NCBI RefSeq assembly: GCF_003429005.1
Contig: NZ_QVQV01000006.1
Location: forward strand, 62,001 to 126,000
Length of the DNA: 64,000 nucleotides
From: Paraburkholderia sp. DHOC27
GTDB lineage: Bacteria; Pseudomonadota; Gammaproteobacteria; Burkholderiales; Burkholderiaceae
Direction of reading: 5' to 3'
Shown here: piece after piece, positions 34,417 through 42,682 of the stretch
Numbering within the stretch: the stretch's first letter is position 1
Layout of the letters: every line of letters begins with the position of its first letter
Program-made: the position numbers and the translations under genes
Notes under the pieces: model-generated
The model's input: only the letters and a program-made list of their open reading frames with translations
Told to the model about the DNA's origin: nothing
The model's database searches: none

Positions 34417-34830
34417 TCACGAAAGGTGGCGAGCGAGCGCCCAGCGGTAGCCGTCCAGGTCTTCAACCTGGGCGAAACGGTCACCCCAGAACTGATCCTG
34501 CGGCTCGCTCAGCGATTTTGCACCAGCGGCGAGCGCCCGCGCATAAACCGCGTCGACATCGTCGACATAGACATAAAACGATTGCGGAGCAATTGCCCCC
34601 GCACTCTTGGGCGTCCTCGCGGTCGAGCCGAACGCGCCTTCCGGCGCGAACATCACAATCAGTTGGCCCTGATAGACCATCTCGACATGCATGACGACGC
34701 CGTCGTCCTGGACGCTGTCACGCACCTGGAAGCCGAAGGCGGCCTCGAAGAACGCAATCGCGGCACGCGCGTCGCGTACCGTCAGATAAGGGGTCAACCA
34801 GGGCACACCGGCAGGGCGGAAGGCGGTCAT
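34417..34830 (-). CDS. VOC-superfamily (glyoxalase/bleomycin-resistance-like) protein
   Basis: 137 aa from MTAFRPAGVPWLTPYLTV, with GGAG 9 bp upstream. Two beta-alpha-beta-beta-beta modules are visible: ARAAIAFFEAAFGFQVRDSV and VYVDDVDAVYARALAAGAKS, ending WGDRFAQVEDLDGYRWALA. It resembles the PhnB-like group of unknown substrate. Metal ligands cannot be assigned with certainty. Probably co-transcribed with rsmE. Confidence 0.85.
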   Translation of the reverse strand: MTAFRPAGVPWLTPYLTVRDARAAIAFFEAAFGFQVRDSVQDDGVVMHVEMVYQGQLIVMFAPEGAFGSTARTPKSAGAIAPQSFYVYVDDVDAVYARALAAGAKSLSEPQDQFWGDRFAQVEDLDGYRWALARHLS

Positions 34831-35430
34831 GGGGTTCTCCGGATCTAAGGACAGCGGGGCGAGTGCAGCACAGCCAGGCGGTAGGCGCATAAGACGACAG
34901 CGCCGACCAACCGCACATTCTGCCGCCGCGTCACCGTGAAGGCTTTAAGAATTGACTTAGTTTATCGCGCAAGGCCCGAGATGCCGAGCATCGCCCGGCA
35001 TGGGGGCCGCTGTCGTAGTAGCGCAGTTTGTCGATCCCGGGTCAGGCAAAGCGCTGGTCCGCTTAGGCATGAGTCAGCGCGGCGGCAAGGCCGGGGGGTT
35101 CGCTGACGCTTGCCGCGGGGAGCCATATGGCACGTATGGGCACGTATGCGGCGGCATGAAACAGCCAAGGGGCGCGCGCGGTCAGCAGGCACGGGCGGGC
35201 ACCGGAAATTGGGACGGCAGGATTATATGGCCGGAACCCCGCCTTTCCGTGTGGTATCGCGCCGGCCAGGTAACAAGCATCTGCTAGAATGACCCGCTTT
35301 GCAGCCTTGTCCGTTTGCTCTGCCCGTTTCGCGTCATCAGGCGCCGCATCGTGCGCCAGATCCACGGGCCGCCGAGCTTCCGGACCACCGCCCGCGCCCC
35401 GCTTTTTGGACTCGTTCTCCGGACCTCGAC
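34831..35430. other. 600-bp intergenic region upstream of tkt
   Basis: No convincing gene: the plus-strand frame 35000-35287 lacks family-like sequence. A perfect tandem pair of GGCACGTATG lies at 35129-35148, and an ATGCCG/CGGCAT inverted repeat near 34980. A TAGAAT -10-like element at 35285-35290 may serve tkt, giving a leader of about 135 nt. Confidence 0.5.
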
Positions 35431-37452
35431 ATGACGACCTCGTCTCCTGCCTCCACCTCCCTGATGGCCAATGCGATCCGCGCGCTGGCTATGGACGCTG
35501 TTCAGCAAGCCAATTCCGGCCACCCCGGCATGCCGATGGGTATGGCTGAAATCGGCGTCGCGCTGTGGTCGCGCCATCTGCGCCACAACCCGAACAATCC
35601 GCAATGGGCTGACCGCGACCGCTTCGTGCTCTCGAACGGCCACGGCTCGATGCTGCTGTACTCGCTGCTGCATCTGACCGGCTACAACCTGCCCATGGAA
35701 GAGCTGAAGAACTTCCGGCAAATGCATTCGAAGACGCCGGGCCATCCGGAATACGGCATCACGCCGGGCGTCGAGACCACGACTGGCCCGCTGGGTCAGG
35801 GCCTGGCCAATGCGGTCGGCATGGCGCTCGCCGAGTCGCTGCTCGCCACTGAATTCAACAAGCCGGACGCGAAGATCGTCGATCACCACACGTACGTGTT
35901 CGTGGGCGACGGTTGCCTGATGGAAGGCATCTCGCACGAAGCCTGCTCGCTCGCGGGCGTGCTGAAGCTGAACAAGCTGATCGCGTTCTACGACGACAAC
36001 GGCATTTCGATCGACGGCGAAGTGGTGAACTGGTTCCACGACGACACGCCGAAGCGCTTCGAGGCCTACGGCTGGAACGTGGTCCCGAACGTGATTGGCC
36101 ACGACGTGGAAGCCGTGGACGCCGCGATCAAGCAAGCCAAACTGTCGGACAAGCCGACGCTGATCTGCTGCAAGACCGTGATCGGCGAAGGCGCGCCGAC
36201 CAAGGCCGGCAGCCACGATTCGCACGGTGCGCCGCTTGGCGAGAAGGAAATTGCCGGCGCGCGTGAAAAGCTCGGCTGGAAGTGGGCGCCGTTCGAAATC
36301 CCGGCGGAAGTCTACGCCGCATGGGACGCGAAAGAGGCCGGCGCGCAGAACGAAGGCGAGTGGAACAAGGCGTTCGCTGCCTATCAGGCCAAGTACCCGC
36401 AGGAAGCCGCTGAATTCACGCGCCGTATGGCCAAGCAACTCCCGGCAGACTGGCCGGAAAAGTCGCAGGGCATCATCGCCGGTGCTAACGAGCGCGCTGA
36501 AACCATCGCTACCCGCAAGGCATCGCAGCAAGCCATTGAAGGTCTCTCGACCGTGTTGCCGGAACTGCTCGGCGGCTCGGCTGACCTGACCGGTTCGAAC
36601 CTCACCAACTGGAAAGCGGCCAAGCCGGTGCGCGTGAATGCGGAAGGCCGCGCTGCTGGCGACTACGTCAACTACGGCGTGCGCGAATTCGGCATGAGCG
36701 CGGCGATGAACGGCATCGCGGTGCACGGCGGCTTCAAGGTGTTCGGCGGCACGTTCCTGACCTTCTCCGACTACAGCCGCAACGCGCTGCGCGTGGCCGC
36801 GCTGATGAAGGCGCCCACCATTTTCGTGTTCACGCACGATTCGATCGGCCTTGGCGAAGACGGCCCGACGCACCAGTCCATCGAACACGTGGCGAGCCTG
36901 CGTCTGATCCCGCATCTGCAGGTGTGGCGTCCGGCTGATACCGTCGAAACGGCGGTGTCGTGGACCCAGGCGGTCGAGCATCATGGCCCGTCGGTGCTGA
37001 TCTTCAGCCGTCAGAACCTGCTGTTCTCGGAGCGCACGGACGCGCAGATCGCCAACATCGCGAAGGGCGGTTACGTGCTGCGCGACTGGAACGACGAGAT
37101 CGTCGCTCGCAAGATCATCCTGATCGCGACGGGTTCGGAAGTCGAACTCGCGTTGAAGGCGGTCGAGCCGCTCGCGCAGGAAGGCATTGCCGCGCGCGTG
37201 GTGTCGATGCCGTCCACCAACGTATTCGACCAGCAAGACGCGGAGTACCGCGAACGCGTGCTGCCGAAGGGCGTGCGCCGCGTTGCAATCGAAGCAGGTG
37301 TGACGGATTTCTGGCGCAAGTACGTGGGTCTGGAAGGCGGCGTGGTGGGTATCGACACGTTCGGCGAATCGGCCCCGGCTGGCGTGCTGTTCAAACATTT
37401 TGGCTTCACCGTCGAGCATGTCGTAGAGACGGCCAAAGCCGCGCTGGACTGA
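35431..37452 (+). CDS. tkt: Transketolase
   Basis: 673 aa from MTTSSPASTSLMANAIRALA; the frame runs open to 35299 without homologous sequence. Motifs: ANSGHPGMPMGMAEI, the TPP-binding GDGCLMEGISHEACSLAGVL with a conserved Asn following in YDDNGISIDG, and the pyrimidine-domain DSIGLGEDGPTHQSIEH. It moves two-carbon units between pentose and triose/tetrose phosphates, linking the pentose phosphate pathway with glyceraldehyde 3-phosphate. The gap gene follows 98 bp later, a classic cbb/pentose-type pairing. Confidence 0.97.
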   Translation: MTTSSPASTSLMANAIRALAMDAVQQANSGHPGMPMGMAEIGVALWSRHLRHNPNNPQWADRDRFVLSNGHGSMLLYSLLHLTGYNLPMEELKNFRQMHSKTPGHPEYGITPGVETTTGPLGQGLANAVGMALAESLLATEFNKPDAKIVDHHTYVFVGDGCLMEGISHEACSLAGVLKLNKLIAFYDDNGISIDGEVVNWFHDDTPKRFEAYGWNVVPNVIGHDVEAVDAAIKQAKLSDKPTLICCKTVIGEGAPTKAGSHDSHGAPLGEKEIAGAREKLGWKWAPFEIPAEVYAAWDAKEAGAQNEGEWNKAFAAYQAKYPQEAAEFTRRMAKQLPADWPEKSQGIIAGANERAETIATRKASQQAIEGLSTVLPELLGGSADLTGSNLTNWKAAKPVRVNAEGRAAGDYVNYGVREFGMSAAMNGIAVHGGFKVFGGTFLTFSDYSRNALRVAALMKAPTIFVFTHDSIGLGEDGPTHQSIEHVASLRLIPHLQVWRPADTVETAVSWTQAVEHHGPSVLIFSRQNLLFSERTDAQIANIAKGGYVLRDWNDEIVARKIILIATGSEVELALKAVEPLAQEGIAARVVSMPSTNVFDQQDAEYRERVLPKGVRRVAIEAGVTDFWRKYVGLEGGVVGIDTFGESAPAGVLFKHFGFTVEHVVETAKAALD

Positions 37453-37550
37453 CGGGTCATGCGACCCTGCTGCGTGCGCCCCACGCCCGGCAGGGTCCGG
37501 CCCAGCAGAAGAAACATGGATGTATTTTTTCAGCCATCAGGAGATAGACC

Positions 37551-38561
37551 ATGACGATTCGCGTCGCAATCAACGGCTACGGCCGGATCGGCCGCAACAC
37601 GCTGCGCGCCTTCTACGAAAACGGTAAGAAGCACGACATCCAGATCGTTGCCATCAACGACCTGGGTGATGCCAATACCAATGCTCACCTGACGCAATAC
37701 GACACGGCACACGGCAAGTTCCCTGGCGAAGTGTCGGTGGATGGCGATTACCTCGTCGTCAACGGCGACCGCATCCGCGTGCTAGCTATCCGCAATCCGG
37801 CTGAACTGCCGTGGGCCGAACTGAACGTCGACGTCGTGATGGAATGCACGGGCTTTTTCACGACCAAGGAAAAAGCCAGCGCGCACATCAAGGGTGGCGC
37901 GAAGAAGGTCATCATCTCGGCACCGGGCGGCAAGGATGTGGATGCAACGATCGTCTACGGCGTGAACCATAACGTGCTGAAGGCATCGGACACGGTGATC
38001 TCGAACGCATCGTGCACGACCAACTGCCTGGCACCGCTCGTCAAGCCGCTGAACGACAAGATCGGTCTGGAAAACGGTCTGATGACCACGATCCACGCGT
38101 ACACGAACGACCAGGTTCTGACGGACGTGTATCACGAAGACCTGCGCCGCGCGCGCTCGGCTACGCACAGCCAGATCCCGACGAAGACGGGCGCTGCTTC
38201 GGCGGTCGGCCTCGTGCTGCCGGAACTGAACGGCAAGCTGGACGGCTATGCGATTCGCGTGCCGACCATCAACGTGTCGATCGTCGACCTGTCGTTCATC
38301 GCCAAGCGCGACACGACGGTAGACGAAGTCAACGCGATCATGAAGGAAGCGTCGGAAGGCGAGCTGAAGGGCATTCTCGGCTACAACAAGGCGCCGCTGG
38401 TGTCGATCGACTTCAACCACAACCCGGCTTCGTCGACCTTCGACGCGACGCTGACCAAGGTCTCGGGTCGTCTGGTGAAGGTGTCGAGCTGGTACGACAA
38501 CGAGTGGGGCTTCTCGAACCGCATGCTGGACACGGCTGTGGCGCTCGCGAACGCAAAGTAA
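37551..38561 (+). CDS. gap: Glyceraldehyde-3-phosphate dehydrogenase, type I
   Basis: 336 aa. RVAINGYGRIGRNTLRAFYE is the NAD site, SNASCTTNCLAPLVK contains the catalytic Cys, and SWYDNEWGFSNRMLDT the C-terminal signature. It oxidises glyceraldehyde 3-phosphate to 1,3-bisphosphoglycerate. It receives triose phosphate from both DgoA and Eda in this window as well as from transketolase. AGGAGA precedes the ATG; a canonical terminator follows. Confidence 0.98.
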   Translation: MTIRVAINGYGRIGRNTLRAFYENGKKHDIQIVAINDLGDANTNAHLTQYDTAHGKFPGEVSVDGDYLVVNGDRIRVLAIRNPAELPWAELNVDVVMECTGFFTTKEKASAHIKGGAKKVIISAPGGKDVDATIVYGVNHNVLKASDTVISNASCTTNCLAPLVKPLNDKIGLENGLMTTIHAYTNDQVLTDVYHEDLRRARSATHSQIPTKTGAASAVGLVLPELNGKLDGYAIRVPTINVSIVDLSFIAKRDTTVDEVNAIMKEASEGELKGILGYNKAPLVSIDFNHNPASSTFDATLTKVSGRLVKVSSWYDNEWGFSNRMLDTAVALANAK

Positions 38562-38604
38562 GCGGCATGGCGGCGCATGCGCGCCGCTGTGACCGCCGAT
38601 GTAG

Positions 38605-38631
38605 AAGCCGCTCTCTGGAGCGGCTTTTTTG
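38605..38631 (+). terminator. Intrinsic terminator of gap
   Basis: 9-bp stem AAGCCGCTC with GAGCGGCTT, 4-nt loop TCTG, followed by a T run. Confidence 0.92.
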
Positions 38632-38814
38632 TTTGGAGAACGACGGAGTCCGCGCGAGCGGCATCGTAACGTTGCGTAATGCTGTCACAAGAGATGGTCG
38701 GGCCGCGGCGCATTCTGACGAGGCACAATGAGCGGCGTCGCGCGTGACGTGAGGCATGCGATGCGCTGCATGCGCGAAGGTCTTCGAAGCACGAGACGCC
38801 ACGGTTTGCGAACA

Positions 38815-38847
38815 CAAAAAAACCCGGTGAGCCAGCTCGACCGGGTT
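38815..38847 (-). terminator. Intrinsic terminator of fur
   Basis: 8-bp stem (AACCCGGT at 38821-38828 with ACCGGGTT at 38840-38847). On the minus strand it ends in a T run, placed 56 bp after the fur stop. Confidence 0.88.
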
Positions 38848-38902
38848 TCCTTTTACGACCCTCAATCCGTACGTCTTGCGACCCCCAAGCGGGCAACACG
38901 CA

Positions 38903-39331
38903 TCAATGTTTGCGATGCGGGCAATTCTCCTTGGTGCAGGCGCCGTACAACGCGAGGGCATGTTCCTGCAACTTGAAGCCACGTTCCTTGGCAATGGCTT
39001 GCTGGCGTGATTCGATTTCCTGGTCGAAAAATTCTTCGACGAGCCCGCAGTCGATACACACCAGATGGTCGTGATGCGTACCTTCGTTCAGTTCGAACAC
39101 GGCCTTGCCGGATTCGAAGTTGCTGCGCGAGAGCAGGCCCGCCTGCTCGAATTGGGTCAGGACGCGATACACGGTGGCAAGGCCAATATCGAGCTCTTCG
39201 TGCAGCAGATTGCGGTACACATCTTCTGCGGTCAGGTGGCGCACCGGGCTGTGCTGGAAGATCTCGAGGATCTTGAGGCGCGGTAGGGTCGCCTTGAGGC
39301 CGATATTTTTCAGATCGGTTGGATTGGTCAT
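38903..39331 (-). CDS. fur: Ferric uptake regulator
   Basis: 142 aa. N-terminal winged helix (LKNIGLKATLPRLKILEIFQ, YRVLTQFEQAGLLSR), metal-site motif EGTHHDHLVCIDCGLVEEFF with its His cluster and C-x2-C, and a C-terminal C-x4-C in GACTKENCPHRKH. It represses iron-uptake genes when loaded with iron. It is divergent from bamE, an arrangement conserved across beta- and gamma-proteobacteria. No classic Fur box stands out in the 116-164 bp between the genes. Confidence 0.97.
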   Translation of the reverse strand: MTNPTDLKNIGLKATLPRLKILEIFQHSPVRHLTAEDVYRNLLHEELDIGLATVYRVLTQFEQAGLLSRSNFESGKAVFELNEGTHHDHLVCIDCGLVEEFFDQEIESRQQAIAKERGFKLQEHALALYGACTKENCPHRKH

Positions 39332-39495
39332 GACAAGGGATCCCTAGAGTACAATGCAGGGTTCTAATAGTAATGTGTTTACGCTGTTCTGGTCATCTTC
39401 GATGCAATGAAACTCGCGCGGCTCGCCCTTGAGGCAGGGCCCGCACGGTGAGTGAAATGATTTCAAAATCCTTATTGTTCTACCGGGGGAGCCGC

Positions 39496-40311
39496 ATGCG
39501 GGGTACCTTGATTGCTGCAGCGACTGTCGCGGTGCTTGCCGGATGCTCCACTTACGACAGCGTAACGCAGCGCATTGCTCAAAGCATCACGCCGTACCGG
39601 ATTACCGTTGTGCAGGGCAATTTCGTCTCAGCCGAAGCAGCCGCGCAGATGCAGGCCGGCATGTCGCGTGACCAGGTGCGCCAGTTGCTCGGCACGCCGT
39701 TGCTGGCCGACATGTTCCACGCGGACCGCTGGGACTACGTGTTCTATTTCAAGCGCGGCAACACGAGCGTCGTGCAGCAGCGCGACTTCGTCGTGAACTT
39801 CGCGGGAGACCGTGTCGCGAGCTGGTCGGGTGGTGAAGACCTGCCGTCCAATCTCGAACTGCTGGCTGAGATCGACGGCGACAAGCGCAACAAGAAGGCA
39901 GTCCCGGTCGCGTCGGCCAGCGTGCCGGCGGTCGCTACCGCGCCGGTGGCTGCGTCGGCTACGGCTGCGCCGCCAACCAACGCTGCCCAGGCGGCCGCGC
40001 AGTCGATGGACCCGAACGCTCAGGCGGCGCAAGCTGCCAACCGCGCAACGGATGCCGTGCAGGCGCCGACCGGCAAGATCACGCCGTCCGTACGTGCGGG
40101 CACGCCCACCGCAAATGGCGGCATCGTGCCGGAAGGCGCAACGTCGCCGGGCGCGCCGCAGTTCCAGTTCTCGCGTCCGCCGCCGCCGCAGGTGCCGGAT
40201 CAGCAGCAGACCAATCCGGTTGGGCCGGCAGGCTCGCAGAGCAACAACGGTGTGACGTATAACGCACCGCTCACGTCGTCGCAGCCTGCGCCGTCGGGAA
40301 CGGGTAGCTAA
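39496..40311 (+). CDS. bamE: Outer-membrane assembly lipoprotein BamE, with long C-terminal extension
   Basis: 271 aa from ATG at 39496, which has GGGGGAG 4 bp upstream and gives a clean lipoprotein signal (MRGTLIAAATVAVLAGC, lipidated Cys17). Starts at 39448 or 39457 are also open. The BamE domain follows: YRITVVQGNFVSAEAAAQM, MSRDQVRQLLGTPLLADMFH, WDYVFYF. It stabilises BamD in the BAM complex that inserts outer-membrane proteins. From about residue 133 a 140-residue Ala/Pro/Gln/Thr-rich tail follows; E. coli BamE is only 113 aa in total. Confidence 0.93.
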   Translation: MRGTLIAAATVAVLAGCSTYDSVTQRIAQSITPYRITVVQGNFVSAEAAAQMQAGMSRDQVRQLLGTPLLADMFHADRWDYVFYFKRGNTSVVQQRDFVVNFAGDRVASWSGGEDLPSNLELLAEIDGDKRNKKAVPVASASVPAVATAPVAASATAAPPTNAAQAAAQSMDPNAQAAQAANRATDAVQAPTGKITPSVRAGTPTANGGIVPEGATSPGAPQFQFSRPPPPQVPDQQQTNPVGPAGSQSNNGVTYNAPLTSSQPAPSGTGS

Positions 40312-40325
40312 TATCGTTGTCTCTG

Positions 40326-40370
40326 ATGACGGGCAACGCGCGCCGCGCGGGCCCGTCATTTCTGCTTTTG
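40326..40370 (+). terminator. Probable terminator of bamE
   Basis: 9-bp stem ATGACGGGC with GCCCGTCAT (40326-40334, 40351-40359), a GC-rich loop, then TTCTGCTTTT. Confidence 0.65.
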
Positions 40371-40487
40371 TAGGTGCTTTTATTTCGGTTGTTTGCTGGC
40401 TTTTGCGACGCTTCCGTTGACGGCATTTCGTCCGCTCAATGAATGCGACGCGTTCGCCGTTTTTTGCCGCTCTTCCACGTGGTTGCC

Positions 40488-41285
40488 ATGAAAATTGCCA
40501 TTGCGGGCGCATCCGGCCGGATGGGCCGAATGCTCATCGAAACCGTCCTGAATGATTCCGGCGTCACGCTGTCCGGCGCGCTCGACCGTACCGGTTCGCC
40601 GCAACTCGGTCAGGATGCGGGCGCGTTCCTCGGCAAGACAACGGGCGTCGTGCTGACGGACGACATCGAACGGGTTTTCGCCGAATCCGACTACCTGATC
40701 GACTTCACGCGCCCCGAAGGCACGCTCGTGCATCTGGCGGCGGCGCAGCGTCACGGCGTCAAGATGGTCATCGGCACCACGGGTTTCGAGGCCGAGCAAA
40801 AGGCGCAATTGCGCGCGGCAGCCGAGAAGATCGGCATCGTTTTTTCGGCCAACATGAGCGTGGGCGTCAACGTCACGCTGAAGCTGCTGGAGTTCGCCGC
40901 GCGCCATTTCGCGACGGGCTACGACATCGAGATCATCGAAGCGCATCACCGTCACAAGGTCGACGCGCCGTCCGGCACGGCGCTCGCTATGGGCGAAGCG
41001 ATCGCCGGCGCGCTGGGCCGTTCGCTCGACGACTGCGCGGTCTATGGTCGCGAAGGCATCACCGGCGAACGCGATCCGTCCACCATCGGCTTTGCCGCGA
41101 TTCGTGGCGGCGATATCGTGGGCGATCACACGGTGCTGTTCGCGGGCATTGGCGAACGCGTCGAGATCACCCACAAGTCGGCGAGCCGTTTGTCTTACGC
41201 ACAAGGCGCGCTGCGCGCGGTGCGTTTCCTCGAAGGCCATGCAACGGGCCTTTACGACATGCAGGACGTGCTCGGCCTGCGCTGA
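40488..41285 (+). CDS. dapB: 4-hydroxy-tetrahydrodipicolinate reductase
   Basis: 265 aa from MKIAIAGASGRMGRMLIETV (nucleotide-binding loop). GTTGFEAEQKAQL, NMSVGVNVTLKLLE and EIIEAHHRHKVDAPSGTAL, which contains the catalytic His/Lys and substrate-binding segment, are all conserved. It reduces the product of DapA to tetrahydrodipicolinate for lysine and meso-DAP. The frame is open to 40443, but that part is not conserved. Confidence 0.97.
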   Translation: MKIAIAGASGRMGRMLIETVLNDSGVTLSGALDRTGSPQLGQDAGAFLGKTTGVVLTDDIERVFAESDYLIDFTRPEGTLVHLAAAQRHGVKMVIGTTGFEAEQKAQLRAAAEKIGIVFSANMSVGVNVTLKLLEFAARHFATGYDIEIIEAHHRHKVDAPSGTALAMGEAIAGALGRSLDDCAVYGREGITGERDPSTIGFAAIRGGDIVGDHTVLFAGIGERVEITHKSASRLSYAQGALRAVRFLEGHATGLYDMQDVLGLR

Positions 41286-41342
41286 GCGCGTTCGCACCCG
41301 GTGCGCGCACGCCGCGCGCGCACCTTTGAACCGTGAGGTCCA

Positions 41343-42044
41343 ATGGCAGGCACCGGTATCCTCCACTACCTGCAAACCAGCGATGCCATCACGCACGCAG
41401 TCGCATACGTACTGCTGGCCATGTCGATCGCAAGCTGGTGTTTCCTGATCGTCAAAAGCTGGATCCTCAGCCGCGCGAAGCGCCAGGCGGCGCCTGCGAT
41501 TGCCCGCTTCTGGCAGGCCTCCACCTTGTCCGATGGTGTCGCGGAGCTGCGCCGCGCCGATACCGAGCGCGTCTTCACGCCCCTTGCCGAGGCCGCGCTG
41601 CAGGTGAGCGAGGTGGATATTCCCGGAGCGTTGCTGGCCCGTGTCGATCGTAGCGAGCGGGTGCTGCGGGCGCTGCGCCAGGCGCTCAATGCGTCGCAGC
41701 GCCGGCTGGAGTTCGGTCAGGTGCTGCTGGCGTCGGTGGGCAGCACGGCGCCCTTCGTGGGGCTGCTCGGCACCGTATGGGGCATTTATCACGCATTGGG
41801 CAGCATTGCCGCGAGCGGGCAGGCGATGATCGAGAACGTCGCTGGACCAGTCGGCGAGGCGCTGATCATGACCGCCTTCGGCCTCGTGGTCGCGATTCCC
41901 GCAGTGCTTGCTTACAACGTACTGGGCCGCATGGTGCGGCAGTTGTCCGAGGAACTGGACGGTTTCGCGCACGATCTGCACGCGTATGTATGCGCGCCCG
42001 TGCCTACGCGGACACCGGAAGGCGTGTTGGCGCAGACACGATGA
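41343..42044 (+). CDS. MotA/TolQ/ExbB proton-channel family protein
   Basis: 233 aa. One N-terminal membrane segment (residues 17-38), a cytoplasmic loop, and two further segments, including LLASVGSTAPFVGLLGTVWG and EALIMTAFGLVVAIPAVLAYN, make the ExbB/TolQ topology. It should form a proton-driven motor with the ExbD/TolR protein encoded 80 bp downstream. No tonB, tolA or tolB lies nearby, so the partner system cannot be named. Confidence 0.92.
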   Translation: MAGTGILHYLQTSDAITHAVAYVLLAMSIASWCFLIVKSWILSRAKRQAAPAIARFWQASTLSDGVAELRRADTERVFTPLAEAALQVSEVDIPGALLARVDRSERVLRALRQALNASQRRLEFGQVLLASVGSTAPFVGLLGTVWGIYHALGSIAASGQAMIENVAGPVGEALIMTAFGLVVAIPAVLAYNVLGRMVRQLSEELDGFAHDLHAYVCAPVPTRTPEGVLAQTR

Positions 42045-42124
42045 GCGGTTCGGGCTTGCACGGGTAGTGCATCAGAACCTGCACGCAGCGCAACCCGCTC
42101 AGACGGCACAATCAGGAGGTCGGC

Positions 42125-42556
42125 ATGGCATTCGGCGGACTCGAAAAAAAGCAGTCGGCAGCGCCGATGGCGGAGATCAACATGACGCCGCTGATCGACG
42201 TCATGCTGGTGCTGCTCGTCATCTTTATCATCACCGCGCCCCTGTTCACCCACGCGATCCGGCTCGATTTGCCAAAGGTCGCGGCGGCACCCGCGCGGCA
42301 GACGCCGCAGACCATCACGCTGTCCATCGACGAGGCTGGCAAGATTTACTGGAACGGCACCATCCTGACGCTCGACCAGATGCGCGCGCGCTTCGTCGAG
42401 GCGGGCAAGCAGCAGGATCAGCCCGAAATCCAGCTACGCGCGGCCTGCTCCACGCGTTATGAGGTCATCGCGCAGGTGATGGGCGCGGCCCAGCAGGCGG
42501 GGCTCGAACGCATCGGTTTCGTGACCGACCCGCCGCCCGCCGCGGCGAGCCATTAG
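42125..42556 (+). CDS. ExbD/TolR-family biopolymer transport protein
   Basis: 143 aa. A short cytosolic N terminus, then INMTPLIDVMLVLLVIFIIT, where the conserved Asp in the membrane segment is the proton-carrying residue, then a periplasmic domain of about 100 residues. It is the partner of the preceding ExbB-like gene; AGGAGG lies 5 bp before the ATG. Tol versus Exb identity is not resolvable from this pair alone. Confidence 0.92.
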   Translation: MAFGGLEKKQSAAPMAEINMTPLIDVMLVLLVIFIITAPLFTHAIRLDLPKVAAAPARQTPQTITLSIDEAGKIYWNGTILTLDQMRARFVEAGKQQDQPEIQLRAACSTRYEVIAQVMGAAQQAGLERIGFVTDPPPAAASH

Positions 42557-42682
42557 CCGGGCGGGCGGACGGTATAATCAACCTTTTCCCTGACGGTCCA
42601 ACCACGGGGAAACGACGCCATTTCATCCAGCAGAGCACCAGGTCCGGTGCGAAAGCACCGAACCGAGCGATCCCACCACACC

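Larger units (their letters stand above)
38562..38902. other. Convergent intergenic region gap/fur
   Basis: The 341-bp gap holds the gap terminator (38605-38631) and the fur terminator (38815-38847). The 180 bp between them shows no coding-like frame. Confidence 0.6.

Noticed and set aside
35000..35287. 95-codon plus-strand frame upstream of tkt
   Set aside because: Gly/Arg-rich without homology I recognise, no good ribosome-binding site, overlaps the tkt promoter region.
37460..37500. Terminator after tkt (GACCCTGC / GCAGGGTC arms)
   Set aside because: Long loop and no T run; could be a weak mRNA hairpin but not supported as a terminator.
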